Source: Owenia fusiformis | Lineage: Eukaryota; Annelida; Polychaeta; Sabellida; Oweniidae | Direction of reading: 5' to 3' | DNA: 64,000 nt | NCBI GenBank assembly: GCA_903813345.2 | Contig: CAIIXF020000007.1 | Span: 18,027,564 to 18,091,563, forward strand | In this document: in pieces, positions 44,182 to 57,500 of the stretch | How the letters are laid out: each line of letters opens with the position of its first letter | Numbering within the stretch: the stretch's first letter is position 1 | Notes under the pieces: generated by a model | Seen by the model: the letters and a program-made list of their open reading frames with translations, nothing else | The model's database searches: none | Told to the model about the DNA's origin: nothing | Made by a program: the position numbers and the translations under genes

Positions 44182-46824
44182 TAACAAAGAGAATGTTATA
44201 AAGTATTTTAAAGTTGCCAAATGTAAAATGTATACGATGAGTTTATTGTGTATCTCATCTGTTTGTGAATTTTAATAGATTATTATGGTCCAGTCAATAT
44301 GAAACTGCTGAATAAAATGAATTTACTATATGTGATGATGAATTAATTATAAATAAATTGACTAATTAAAATATAGAAATAATTCGTTTTTTCTATTTTG
44401 GAGAGATGATGGTCACAAAACTATGAGGTACATGTTATTATTGGAACATTTGATCAATCTTTACTATGGTACTTAGTTAATTTATTAGAAAGACATATTT
44501 TAATTTCAAAACAATTATCTCTGTCGTTGAGGACATGTGAAATTAATATGAAAATAATCAGAATTAATTTGATGATATCTATAGTTGTGATATTTGGGGT
44601 TCAAAATGAACCAAGTCTCACGTGGCTTGTATTTTAAATGTATTTCGTAATTTCGATATAACCAAATAACCCAATTTTGGAATTGAACTAAATTAATAAT
44701 TAGTTTGAACCAAGTTTCTGCAGTCGTCCTTATGTTTACATGCACAATTGACATATTTGATTTGAGTTCAATTCATTTAAAATAATTTCATCCAACCTTA
44801 TTGTTGCTTTTAAATCAGGTTATCATTAACCTCTTCGATTTGGTAATTTTAATTAGAATGGTCTGATTCGGCGGCCATATTAAACTAGACTGATTTCGGT
44901 CTATCTGTGACAGGTCAACATACTTTGGTTGACATGACAACATTACTACAAAGGCAATGTCAAGATCGTGTATATGCTTCAAATGAGTAAACTATGTTAA
45001 CCACATTTGTTCTTAAATCAAAGTTAAACTTGTTAGCTTTGAAAGTGTATTTACGTTGGTGTTATAGGGTTTTCCCTTTTTTGCTGTTTTCTCCTCTTTC
45101 GGGACACAGTGCATTCACCTTACATAAATATTGCATAACACCGGAGAAAATTTGAACAACTGTTATTCTCAATTCAACAAGTAATGGAATCTATTTTACA
45201 CAACAAGAACAAATACCACACAGAAACGCAAGCGTTTGAAATAGTATCATGTTGACTTCGTAAGGGAGATGCTTAGTGCTAGAAATCGAACAAACTGGCA
45301 GTGTGTATCTCAGTGTTTCTTTACAGATTCATGCCAACTTCAAAGAAGTTTTCTCTTTCAAGTTGAAATTAAAGTTGAGATTTGCCCATGGTTGTTTAAA
45401 GGTCTAAAACAACACAAACACAAGTTGTAAATCCCCTTGATGTGATTACGCCGGTTCAGAGACCGCCTTGTGGTTTCATTGTAGGCCTATATAACCACAT
45501 TAAATGCTCTAGACCACATTAAACCATTACTTGTTTTGATACATAAATCATGATTAAATTGTCATACATTTCTAAACAAACATAACACGAGGAGCTAACA
45601 CAGAACCGTTAATAATCCGTTTGAACGGAATTCACAGACTGTAATCCAAATCTTGGAGACTACAATCTGCCCTCAAATTGGGAGACCAAGAAAATTCAAT
45701 TTACACTTCTTAGAAAATTAATCCGTTTATCATTCCACACAACCATTACCACATATGTCACAATCAAGCGCAATCATATCTGTGGATTTCATTGCCACGA
45801 ATTACGGACTTCAATGCGGCACTTTCTGTAATATTCAGTCATATCCGAGTGTGGAGATAATCCGTTTGAAATACGAATCACGGGCTACTTGACTCGTACA
45901 ATTATCCCCCGCGTGAAGCCACATTCAGTTACACAGACATCAAACGCAAAATGAAACCTGATTTGTTTAGAAGTTTGGAGAGTGTTAATCTAATCGCGGG
46001 ATGTTGATAGGCCGTTGTGGTATCTTTTTAATCCCGATCCACCCCTTCCTGCGATCCATTACAATATTACAGGAAGCTACTTTCTCATTTAACAACGTAA
46101 ATATGAACTATACCAACACAGAAATATATGTTTTAAGGTGTTGAATAAATCTCAATTCATTGCCGAATACGCTTTATAAAAACATTCACGAGGTTACACC
46201 TTGAATTTTTGTGTCAAGGCTGGATGATTTTCTTTAATATCCCTTACAATTCCCTCCCCCCCCCCCCTCTCCCCTCCCTCTAAAAATCGAAGTCTAAAAA
46301 TCTCCCAAATTTCAATAGCAACTGTCTCATCCACCTCCTTGACCAGCTATGACTCTCATTTCTACCATGGCCAGTCGTCAGATGGACGAAAGAATCGTTG
46401 TGAGTGATATATCCGTACATGCCATCTATATTGCTAATAACGAAATATTTTCACGTTTCCTTTTGTAATACAGGATTTCAAAAGTCCACCTTATCGAAAT
46501 GGAAGTAAAGAATGTAATAAAGGTTTAGCGACGAGATATGGACATCATATATAATAATTTACTTACTATACACGTGTTATAATAATTTTTCGAAATATTG
46601 TTCTCGCATAAGAAATAAACAATTCATAATTTTCGTGCACTTGGGAACAATGAAATAATTTATTAAATACAATAAAAACCCATAACCTGAATTTACCTCT
46701 GACACATATGGGAATCAGCTCCATGCGTGATTTACAAAATCATATGATAACAACAGAAACTCTAACTTCGGTGAAATCATTGATTATCATAACGTTATCA
46801 CAATGAACTGTGTATAATAATATA
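44182..46824. other. Gene-poor region downstream of SP5
   Basis: No coding exons recognised. 44800-46100 is somewhat richer in unique, non-repeat sequence than the rest of the window and could hold SP5 enhancers, but no conservation can be judged here. A C-rich run lies at 46255-46278. Confidence 0.4.
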
Positions 46825-46984
46825 GACTCACAGATATATGCAAGACATAATCATATGGACTCACAGATATATGCAAGATATAATCATATGGACTCACAGA
46901 TATATGCAAGACATGATCATATGGACTCATAGATATATGCAAGACATAATCATATGGACTCACAGATATATGCAAGACATGATC
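46825..46984. repeat. 33-bp tandem repeat, about five copies
   Basis: The unit starts gactcacagatatatgcaag and repeats at 46825, 46858, 46891, 46924 and 46957 with only 1-2 changes per copy. Because 33 is a multiple of three it leaves open frames on both strands (an 11-residue period on minus), which are not genes. Confidence 0.92.
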
Positions 46985-49176
46985 AGTTGAAAATCTCTTT
47001 TAAAATGGAGTACCATTCTTTACTTATGAAATACATGGGTAGGATCTACAACCGATTAAGTGAGCTTTTTATGATCAACCGAAAGCAGATAGATATAACT
47101 GCACACCACTTTTTGAGAAAGGTTTTCATCTTTTGATTTTTAACATGCAATTGTATAGGCTATATACTTTATATCCGTTATTCCTATTCATATCAACTGG
47201 TTCAATTAATCAATTGTAAAAGCACAATAACATCAACATTTTGCATTAACACTGGTAGGACCACAGGGATTATACAAGGCCCTGTTTATACCTGAGTGGG
47301 CCTCTTTCATTGTTAAAATTCTGTGTCATCATTCAGCTAAATTCAGTTTCAGCTAAATGGTTTAGAACTCTACATATGTTTGGTGTTTTTTCGAAAAGCA
47401 TCATAGAAATATCTTTCCCTAGAGGCAACTGGGTCCTCTGCCTCATGAGCAAGCTTGGCCCATGGGCAATGCTAATCCCTTTGATCCTACCTATGATAAG
47501 GGCAGACCATTAAATCCAACCTTTTGATCAATGAGAACACTTTCTAATCTAAATCAAATGATACAAAAATATTTTTCTCCCATCAAGTTGATATGTAATG
47601 AATATAGTTTTTAAACATTTGCTGTATTCATTGAAAGAGATGAACATGGAGCTTCTGTTGGCTATCACTAAACATGATAGGAACGAAGTATTTTGAGCTT
47701 GGATTAATTCAACTTGTGTTTTGAGAAAAAGCAGTATTCTAATCAATTTAAGGTCTTTGTGATTTAATGGTTGCCCATTTAAGACCTAATCTATCACATT
47801 GGATTTCAAACTTTACATCTAACAATGGCACAAATTGCAATGTACATTTGTATAAGGGTAAGACATGAACAAAACAGTAATAGTGTATATAACAGAAAAA
47901 CAAACTCAATTGAATATCTACATGACAGATTTCATATATACATTTACAAACCTTCATATATACAAATGTTCTTTTGATGACATAATTGACAATTTGACAT
48001 GATTGTGTCCATAATGTATGTAAACGATACATGTTTTGGCAAAAACAAACATTGACTTTCGCTACAATATTGAATTAAGTGTCAGTTAGCCTTACAGAAC
48101 TAGTAGAATAGAATTAATAGAATTAATCACCATGTGATAAGTAATATGTAACAATAAAAATAAGAACAATGAATGTGCGATATACATCTTTGATGAAACA
48201 TGACACATCAAAGCCTATCATGTCACACCACTTTCATGTCACACCACTTTATGATTCACCAAAGAATATCACGGCACACCAATTTTCCTGATGAAAATCA
48301 AGACTATGTATTCTCTAACTCAAAGTTGCAAGTGAACTATCTCAATTAAAGAACATCTTGCCTTTCATAAAAGATAAAATACTGCTAAAGTGAATACAAA
48401 AGCTAAAAAGCAAAAATACAAAACTGCAGAATGTAGTACTAAACATCAAAACAGTAAGCTTGAACATGTTCTGTTTATCTATACTGCATATGTACAGCTC
48501 TCTATCATATATTTATAATAATATTTAAGAAAATAGTTTATATAACAACCAGAAAAGTACATCTTTGGAATGTCAAATATGGTTTGCATAAAATTCAAAA
48601 CATCTTCTTAAAATATAGAGATAGGTAACATTATACCACTTTATCTAGTCATCAGAACTAACAGAGATTCGAGTAACAATATTCAAAAAATTAAATGTGG
48701 AATGTCAGAACTAATAAACATTGAGAAAGTCTACAAGGTTGTGATGTCCATTTAACAATAACAATAGTACCATAAATATGTACATACATGTATAGCAGCA
48801 GCACCATGCCTACTACATGTAAATAGTCCAATACTAATATGTACAGATAGCCGTACCACACCTACATGTATATAGCCCCATCACTAATATATACAGAAAG
48901 CTGCATGCAATACATGCCCATGCACTAACATCATCCGCATATAGCCAAATACATGTATGACAATACAAAATTGGAATAGAGAGATAAATTGGTAAACTAC
49001 TGCAAATATCATCATTCACATACCAAAATGTCTACCTTGATGCCTACCTTTGGAATGTATATAAAAAAATCATATAATAAAAGCTAAGCTTATTAAATAC
49101 TAAATGTACGAGGATCTTTCAACTACAACTCGTACAACTACAAATAATGCTTCCATATTTCTTTCCTATACTGTTT
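46985..49176. other. Intergenic, AT-rich, nothing recognised
   Basis: Scattered acatgta and catatg words. No exon with protein similarity, no clear inverted repeat. Small direct repeat tcatgtcacaccac at ~48224 and ~48235. Confidence 0.4.
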
Positions 49177-50040
49177 GACAGTTTTATAGCCATATCATGA
49201 AGTAATACAATGTGCATGACATGACTATACACTAATCTTTTTAAGAGCCAGAGCTCACACTGGACAGTGCAATAGCCATATTATGAAGTAATACATTGTA
49301 CATGACATGACTATACACTAGTCTTTTTAAGAGCCAGAGCTCACACTGGACAGTGCAATAGCCATATCATGAAGTAATACAATGTACATGACATGACTAT
49401 ACACTAGTCTTTTTAAGAGCCAGAGCTCACACTGGACAGTGCAATAGCCATATCATGAAGTAATACAATGTACATGACATGACTATACTCTAGTCTTTTT
49501 AAGAGCCAGAGATCACACTGGACAGTGCAATAGCCATATCATGAAGTAATACAATGTACATGACATGACTATACTCTAGTCTTTTTAAGAGCCAGAGATC
49601 ACACTGGACAGTGCAATAGCCATATCATGAAGTAATACAATGTGCATGACATGACTATACACTAATCTTTTTAAGAGCCAGAGCTCACACTGGACAGTGC
49701 AATAGCCATATTATGAAGTAATACATTGTACATGACATGACTATACACTAGTCTTTTTAAGAGCCAGAGCTCACACTGGACAGTGCAATAGCCATATCAT
49801 GAAGTAATACAATGTACATGACATGACTATACACTAGTCTTTTTAAGAGCCAGAGCTCACACTGGACAGTGCAATAGCCATATCATGAAGTAATACAATG
49901 TACATGACATGACTATACTCTAGTCTTTTTAAGAGCCAGAGATCACACTGGACAGTGCAATAGCCATATCATGAAGTAATACAATGTACATGACATGACT
50001 ATACATTAATCTTTTTAAGAGCCAGAGCTCACACTGGACT
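49177..50040. repeat. 86-bp satellite, ten copies in a five-copy higher-order pattern
   Basis: Unit of 86 bp starting tagccatatcatgaagtaat, found at 49187, 49273, 49359, 49445 and so on. Variant positions (gtgcatgac or gtacatgac, tattatg or tatcatg, tatacac or tatactc, gagctc or gagatc) recur with a period of five units: copies 6-9 repeat the variants of copies 1-4. The array is therefore two rounds of a ~430-bp block. Confidence 0.93.
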
Positions 50041-51537
50041 GAGCCAAAATATGTATAAAAATATGGCAAATGTGAATGTTTTGAAAATAGAGTCTATGCA
50101 TCTAACAGCAATATAACTACACAGGTATAAGCCAATTGATTATAGGGGATTATAGGTCTCATTAATACATTAGTACTTTGTCACAATAAATGTTCATTTT
50201 TTAAGTATTGATATCATTGGGCATCACAAATAATCTCTTGGATATTTCACTAGATGGTGAAAGTTGTCCAATATGAATTTATCAGATCTATAATTCTGTA
50301 ATATCAATTGTTACAACGCATTAACATGACAAAATGTCATCACCAGTTATTGAAAGTTGCAAGCCAATTTGCTGAAAGGCGCCAATACCCGAATCTGTTA
50401 CTGAAGCCAAACCCCGACTGCCACACACCATCCATAAAAAGTTAGAGACTATAACAATATGCCACCACTGGTGGTGACCTTATAATCCCCATAAGATAAA
50501 GGTGGTAAAGCCTTCATATAATGGCAAGGAATGCTGTAGAGTAATGTATAAATGCTCATCATCTTTACATTACCATGTTAACTTACCATGCGTTATTAAG
50601 AAATATATACAATTACAACTTGCTAGTATAAAACGCAACTATGAAGCTGATAGAAGTTTATACAAATATATAATAATCATTGACCAGTATTCATCTGATG
50701 ATACGGTCATTCAACCTTTTATACCAATATAGTCTATGGTTGCTAGTTCTTAATATCATATACCATTATAGCTCTCGATATCATATCTAGTATGTGGCTC
50801 TTATTACCAACAAATATGACATCAGAGTTCTCACTAGGCTTTTAAGAGTCCGGAGAATCTCCCGAGTCTAATGTCTTTAGACCCTCTTGCTCGAGAGTCT
50901 AATACTTTTTCCGGAGTCTAAAGTGTTTTTTCAGGAGTCTTAATTTTACATTTTTGTCACATTATTTGTAGTAAAACTCGTTGAGAAAATACATAAAACT
51001 GGTTACAAACGAAAAATGGGAAGTCAGAAACCTATTAGAAATGTATATTGTGATTAAAATAGGAAGATAATCTCAACTAGTATTTTGAAAAGTATACTAG
51101 CAGGATATCTCTGATCTCACATGGGGGAGGAGTAGTTGTGATACCGCGTAAAATCCAGGGTCTAAAACTTTCCTGGTGAGAACCCTGGACATGCAGGTCA
51201 AATGTAGCTCTTGATTTATAAAACACCATATATTCATATACCTTGTTGATGCCAAATATGGTATATGATCAAATATAGAAAATCAGATTTCTGACATTCG
51301 CAAGGTTCATTCTGTTTTGTTATTTACTTGCATGCTATGTCAGAATATAAAACTGATACAAGGCTACCACCAGGACAGATGCTTGCCCTCTGTTAATTGG
51401 GTAATGTCATGTGCATGTTATACATAGATATCACTGTTTATTAGACATTCCAGTTAGGACATCCAGCTGATATGCCGAATTCTTATCTGTATAATTTGTT
51501 CTTTGATGTTAAATTATTCATGTACAGGTCTCCTAAT
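50041..51537. other. Intergenic to the 3' end of the membrane-protein gene
   Basis: AT-rich; includes the presumed 3'UTR of the minus-strand gene to its right. A region near 50820-50950 has repeated gagtcta-type words (cggagtct, gagagtct). No coding exon recognised. Confidence 0.4.
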
Positions 51538-54500
51538 CTATTCCTGTAATCGATATGGAATACCAGTGTTTCTTTTCCAAAGGTAGAAACCAAGTCCTAT
51601 ACCACCTATGAAGCCAACTAGGATCATCGCAAATGCTAGGCCAGCCATAGCACCTAAAAATAAAATAATACAAAAATGATCTTCAATAGACTCTGGATTT
51701 CAGGGTGTTTTTAAGAGGTCATTCAATAGTTGAGACAAGTAGCTTTGTGAATTGAGAGCTTCAATTCGAAAATGATTCTTGGAAATGCAATTGTCCATTG
51801 TAACCCTTTCATTGCAGGCCAGGCCATCCTTTATTACTAGAGAGCTTTTACAAACTAGCAATGTTCTTTAGCCTCACCATAGATTTATTCAGAAAATAGG
51901 GAATTTACGCATGCAATGTTTTTCACAACCTAAACGTGAACGGAAAATATTTGTGATGCATTTGTGTGGCGATTGGTCATGCGTATAGGTTGGCGTTTCA
52001 ATTTTATATGCTAGCTTAAACTCCCTAATGAGTACTATGAGACACCATAAACAAGTCTTAAGTCTATTTAAGCCATTTTTAACAAAGACATTTTTATTTG
52101 GTACAAATGTCACTCTGGGTATGGAAGCCACATTGGATTTGGTAAAACTTACCCCCTGTGTAGCCTGACATCTGACAGAGATCATTGTTACTCCGAGGGT
52201 CAAATTTCTCCTTATCTGTCTTCAAGGAATCCTTAGCTACAGTGAATGACTGTAAATAAATGATATGGTGAAAATAATCTAAGGGTAGACCAGTTACTAG
52301 GTAGAATGAGCTGTTTGAATAATCAATTTAATATTTAAACCTTTAATACTTGGTTTTCCAACACAATTTAACAAAATGAAACTGTCAATCTCCTAAAAGT
52401 TGTTTTTTTTGCATACATTTTATGGTCATGTGACCTGATTGCAAAATGACGGTGCAAAATATGATCTGCAAATTACATACATATAAGGCTAGACAAAAGT
52501 AAAAATTTACATTAGTTTAAGTTTCACATTTAACAATCAACATAATAACAAATCATAAATACTGGTACAAGAAATTGTCTGAAATACACGTGTTAGACCT
52601 TGTTTTATATCGAAAATTGTGTCATGTGATGTGAAACAGTTGTTTACTAAAAAAGAGATACATGTTATATTTATATCCCCATAACATAGTAATGTGAAAT
52701 TTTGGGAGTTTTAATGGTTCACCATCATAAAGAGTGGCCTTAATAAGGTAAGGTAGCAAGATTACCTAAATGAAGTGAAATCATTTTAGTACAACTTTAA
52801 ATCAAATCATTGCATATGTAATATGTATCTCATTCAAAGGTTTTCAAAACAAGTACTGTACGCCCGGTATTATTCGCGTGCAATTAACTTTCGCGCTTTT
52901 CGCGATGGTGTTAAAATCGCGAAAAATTATCGTCGCGAAATTGCCAATTAAATCCCTGGGAATTTGTTATTACCCTGGGCTCTGATGCATTTCGTTTTGT
53001 GTAAACGTTTCGTCTAGTGTTATTGGGCGATAATTGGATATCCACGATCTTCAGGACTTCAGTAATGTCCATTTTACGTTGGCTGATTCGGCCAAGTACC
53101 ACCAGTAGGCCCAATAATGTCATCATTGCAAATGAAGTGCAAATTGCAAAAGATAACATGAAGTCCAATTCCAAACGCGGGACATATAAGGTGTATAACG
53201 ATGCAGAAAGGGCAAACATAGCCCGGCACGCATTACTGAATGGCAATTCAAGCGCTGCTAAACTTGTGAAATTCGCGAAATTTAATAGCCGCAAAACCGT
53301 GTTTTCGCAAAATTCGCGAAATTAAAGCTCGCGAATAATACCGGGCGTACAGTAATACATTACAACTTTAATCATTTCACAATAGTAGTTACTTACAAGT
53401 GACTGGTCAGGGGCTTTATACTTCACTCGGATTTTCAAACCTTCCTGACTCGCTATGACTTCCTGAAGGTTCTTGTAGGCTTTGTCTAGAGACGTTACCT
53501 CTACAGCTACATCACCTATTAGAGTAGCAAAGAAAATGAGACACAAATATTTCTATTTGTAAATGAAAAATACAAAAAAACAATATTGTGATAATTGTAA
53601 ACATATAGAGAATCAAGTGTGATAACCCTTTGTATAAGAACTTCTGTTCGGAATTCCTATAGGCTTTTGAATAGCTTTTAATTGAAATAAATACTACCAA
53701 AAGAACCCCCAATGCATAATGCACAAAAACTCTCAATAAACAAGGGACGGTGTTAAAATAAACTGTTTCCTTTTGCTCTAGAAAATAATATTTAGGATGA
53801 ATCTTACTCAAATTTTCAGAAAACACCTTGAATAATCAATTTTCCTTTGGTGCTAAAACAAATAATAACTAAAGTGTAAGATGTGCTCTCAACAAACTAA
53901 GGTATAAAGGGGCTTTATCTTTACTCACCTTGAGTTTTAGGAGGTGCAAGTAGGGTAAACCAGGTATCTACATAGTCACCAGCCTTCATAAACTGAAATA
54001 AGATAAATTGGCAAAATAAAATGGATTGCTTAACTGACTCCCACGATTAGATGCATTAAGACAAATTCACATGTAGTCTAGCTACAAGCCCTTGTGACCC
54101 TCCACACTGTGTGAGAAGGCATGCAATTAAGTAGCGGGGGTCACAGAGGATTGAACCTAAACTAATTCACATGCATTATTTTAGTGTTCCATATACAAAA
54201 TAGTGGAATTCCAAAATGCTAAACTGAAGTGATACATACAAATGTATAAATTAATAAAACACTTACAAATATATCATTGACTCTTATGCCTGAGACTTGA
54301 GCAGCCATGGCTATAGCCTTCCTGACTGCTGGTACTACATTGTGCTGGCGCAATGATAGCAGCCGGGATTGGCGTACTGAAACACAAGTGTATCATATCA
54401 TTACAGATTTTACGACTTGCGACTAGAGCTGCCACATCTTTGAATTCCTAGGTGTTCACATCTTTGATGCATATGCTTATTTTTCTGACCTGAACTGTGT

Positions 54501-57500
54501 GGTGTGTCATGAGGTTAGAACCAATCAAAATTGGCCAAATATTTGTTTCACCAGCAGTCACACTTAGAAATTCTTATTTTATGGCCCTAAATGGCATTTC
54601 AATTGAGGATTTATTCATAAATTACCAAGGTGAAGTTGAAGAAACTGAAACCATGTGAATCAAGATACTGTCTGAACACAAATACATACATACAGAGATT
54701 CCGAGAGTAAGGGTTTAACAGCCACAACATTGCACACATCAATTACTGAAAAATTTCATACATAAGAACTTCAATTAGCAGACTAACCCCAGACTTTCTA
54801 TCACATGGTTATGGGGTTGAGGATGGTATTGCTTTATCCCTAGTAAAGCAACATCCTAAAGCAACATACCTACAAAAGGCAAACCTACATACAACACACC
54901 TACAACATACTGCCAACCTACATACGACATCGACAAACCTACATACGACACACCTACATATGACACACCTTCATATGCCACACATACATATGACACACCA
55001 ACATATGACACACCTACAATAAACCTACACACGAAACACCTACATATGCAAACCTACACACGAAACACCTACATACGAAACACCTACATATGCAAACCTA
55101 CACACGAAACACCTACGTACGAAACACCTACATATGCAAACCTACACACGAAACACCTACATACGAAACACCTACATATGCAAACCTACACACGAAACAC
55201 CTACATACGAAACACCTACATATGCAAACCTACACACGAAACACCTACTTACGAAACACCTACATATGACAAACCTACACACGAAACACCTACATATGAA
55301 ACACCTACATATGCAAACCTACACACGAAACACCTACTTACGAAACACCTACATATGACAAACCTACACACGAAACACCTACATACGAAACACCTACATA
55401 TGCAAACCTACATACACTCCCCTCCATAAGTTTGGCAACCTTTTTTTCCCATTGAACTACGTGTTAAAGCCTCTTTACGTTTGAATTTTTGTTTACTTAA
55501 CCGGCGATGATATAACTTACAATATTGGTGGAAACGTAACTTGACTTTATTTCCAATACCTCCAAATTTTCTAAATTTTTTTCCTCAATTACAATAGGTC
55601 GAAAATTGATGATAAATTTGATGAATTTTTGAAAATCGTCATTCCCATGTAATCCAATGGGAAATGGAGGGTTCGGGCAAATCAGAAATCAGGATATCTT
55701 TTCAGTAAAAGATTCAGCAAAAAATATTTTTATATAAAAAATTGAATTGTCTAACTTTTTTGAACACTATGTGTTTAGTTTATTTGATGAATATTAAAGT
55801 TACAGCGCTTCAAAGTCATTTTTGAAAATAATTTTCCGCCTCTTGTGTTATTTCAATGGGAGAGGTTTTTTGAAAAACAATTTTGACTTTAAAGCCCTAT
55901 AACTTTGTTGAACCTGAAGAAACATATCAATTTTTTGTTAAATAAAGTTATCAAATTCAATTGCCTGCCTAACTCGTATTTTTTGCAAGGACTCTGATGG
56001 ATGGATATTCTGTCATATGACTTGCGGCAAACCTACCATTTCCCATTGGTTAACATGGGAATCTCGATTTTCAAAAATTCATCAAATTTATCATCAATTT
56101 TCGACCTATTGTAATTGAGAAAAAAAATTGAGAAAATTTGGAGGTATTGGAATTAAGGTCAAATTACGTTTCCATCAACATTATAAGTATTTTCATCGCA
56201 GGTTAAGTAAATAAAAATTCAAAGGTAAAGAGGCTTTAACACTTAGTTCAATGGGGGAAAAAAGGTTGCCAAACTTATGGAGGGGAGTGTATGAAACACC
56301 AACATGCAACAAACCTACATATGCAAACCTACATATGATAAACCTACGTACGACAAACCTACATATACAAACCTACATATGCAAACCTACATATGAAACA
56401 CCTACATACTACAAACCTAGTACATACCTGGAAGCGTAAACACAAGATGCTTGTAGTTAATCTCAGGATTGGAACTACTGTAGTTAACACATGAATCAAT
56501 ATCAAACACATCAATTGAAGGAGCAGTTACTCTGTAGCTGAAGATATTCATGAAGATGTCGAAATCTCCAGTATGCTTGTCACGCTAAAAGTACATGCAA
56601 ATTATATGTAATGATAGGCTACAAAACTGCCCATGCATATAAAGTAAATGTGCAATACGATTCACTCATTGCCTTTTAATAAACAATTCAAATCTGTATT
56701 TTCAATTTAAATGCATGCCTACATTAGTGTCAAAATAATTCACTTTTTCACAACATTACGTGGAATTGTGTCCTAAGGAGGATAGAACTAGTTGCTTACT
56801 ATGAAGCATTTATCAAGATCTCAAATGGTATTTTCTATACATGCTGTCAACTGGTCAGTAATTACATGTAAGTCTACTGTTCATGCTCAAACCCCACTCA
56901 AGGAGAACTGCACTCAGCAACATTGGATAAAACAAGCATACTGCTAAAGCATCTTTAAAATGTGAGAGAAAAGTCTGTAAAACTTTATAGTTCACTGGCA
57001 GGGGTTTCATTAGCAGCAGGCAACAGCTGATTTTCACGGGTTGTTTTTATAAAATCGCCTGTTGTTTTTAGAGAATTAAATATACTTCGGTCAGTTTGTC
57101 AATTCTAAAGAAATTCTATGAAAGGAGTACAAAAATGGACACAAAATGATAGAATGCTTCAAAAAAGATTATGCTATCAGCATTCCTTTTTAGTCCTTAC
57201 TCTTATCTACTTTATTTTAAAAAGTCTATTATAGTTTTTGTAGCAAAAAATTGCAGTTTCCTAAATAAATTTGATTAAATTTTGTTGTATACTATAATAT
57301 TATCCATTAGACTATATATCAGATAATTTTTTTGAGAATAATTAAGCCTGTCAGTGATAAAATTCATTTATTTGAACATTTCCTGAAAATTTATTATAGC
57401 ATATTCTGTCATTTCAAGTATCACCTAAATCAGTATGTTGTTTTTCCAGTTACTGAAATGCAAGACAACAAGTCTAATGAGACGCAACAAGTATACTGAA

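Noticed and set aside
43031-44275. Minus-strand and alternate-frame ORFs over SP5
   Set aside because: Shadows of the SP5 coding exon, which has zinc fingers and Buttonhead box in the chosen frame.
49177-50040. Regularly spaced repeats resembling a CRISPR array
   Set aside because: Units are contiguous with no unique spacers, and the genome is eukaryotic.
52911-53325. Overlapping ORFs of 127 and 102 residues on opposite strands
   Set aside because: They lie wholly within a CpG-rich MITE with perfect TIRs; the symmetry explains both.
55046-55429. A 127-residue Thr/Tyr/His-rich repeat protein
   Set aside because: Translated 44-bp satellite; runs straight into an inserted MITE.
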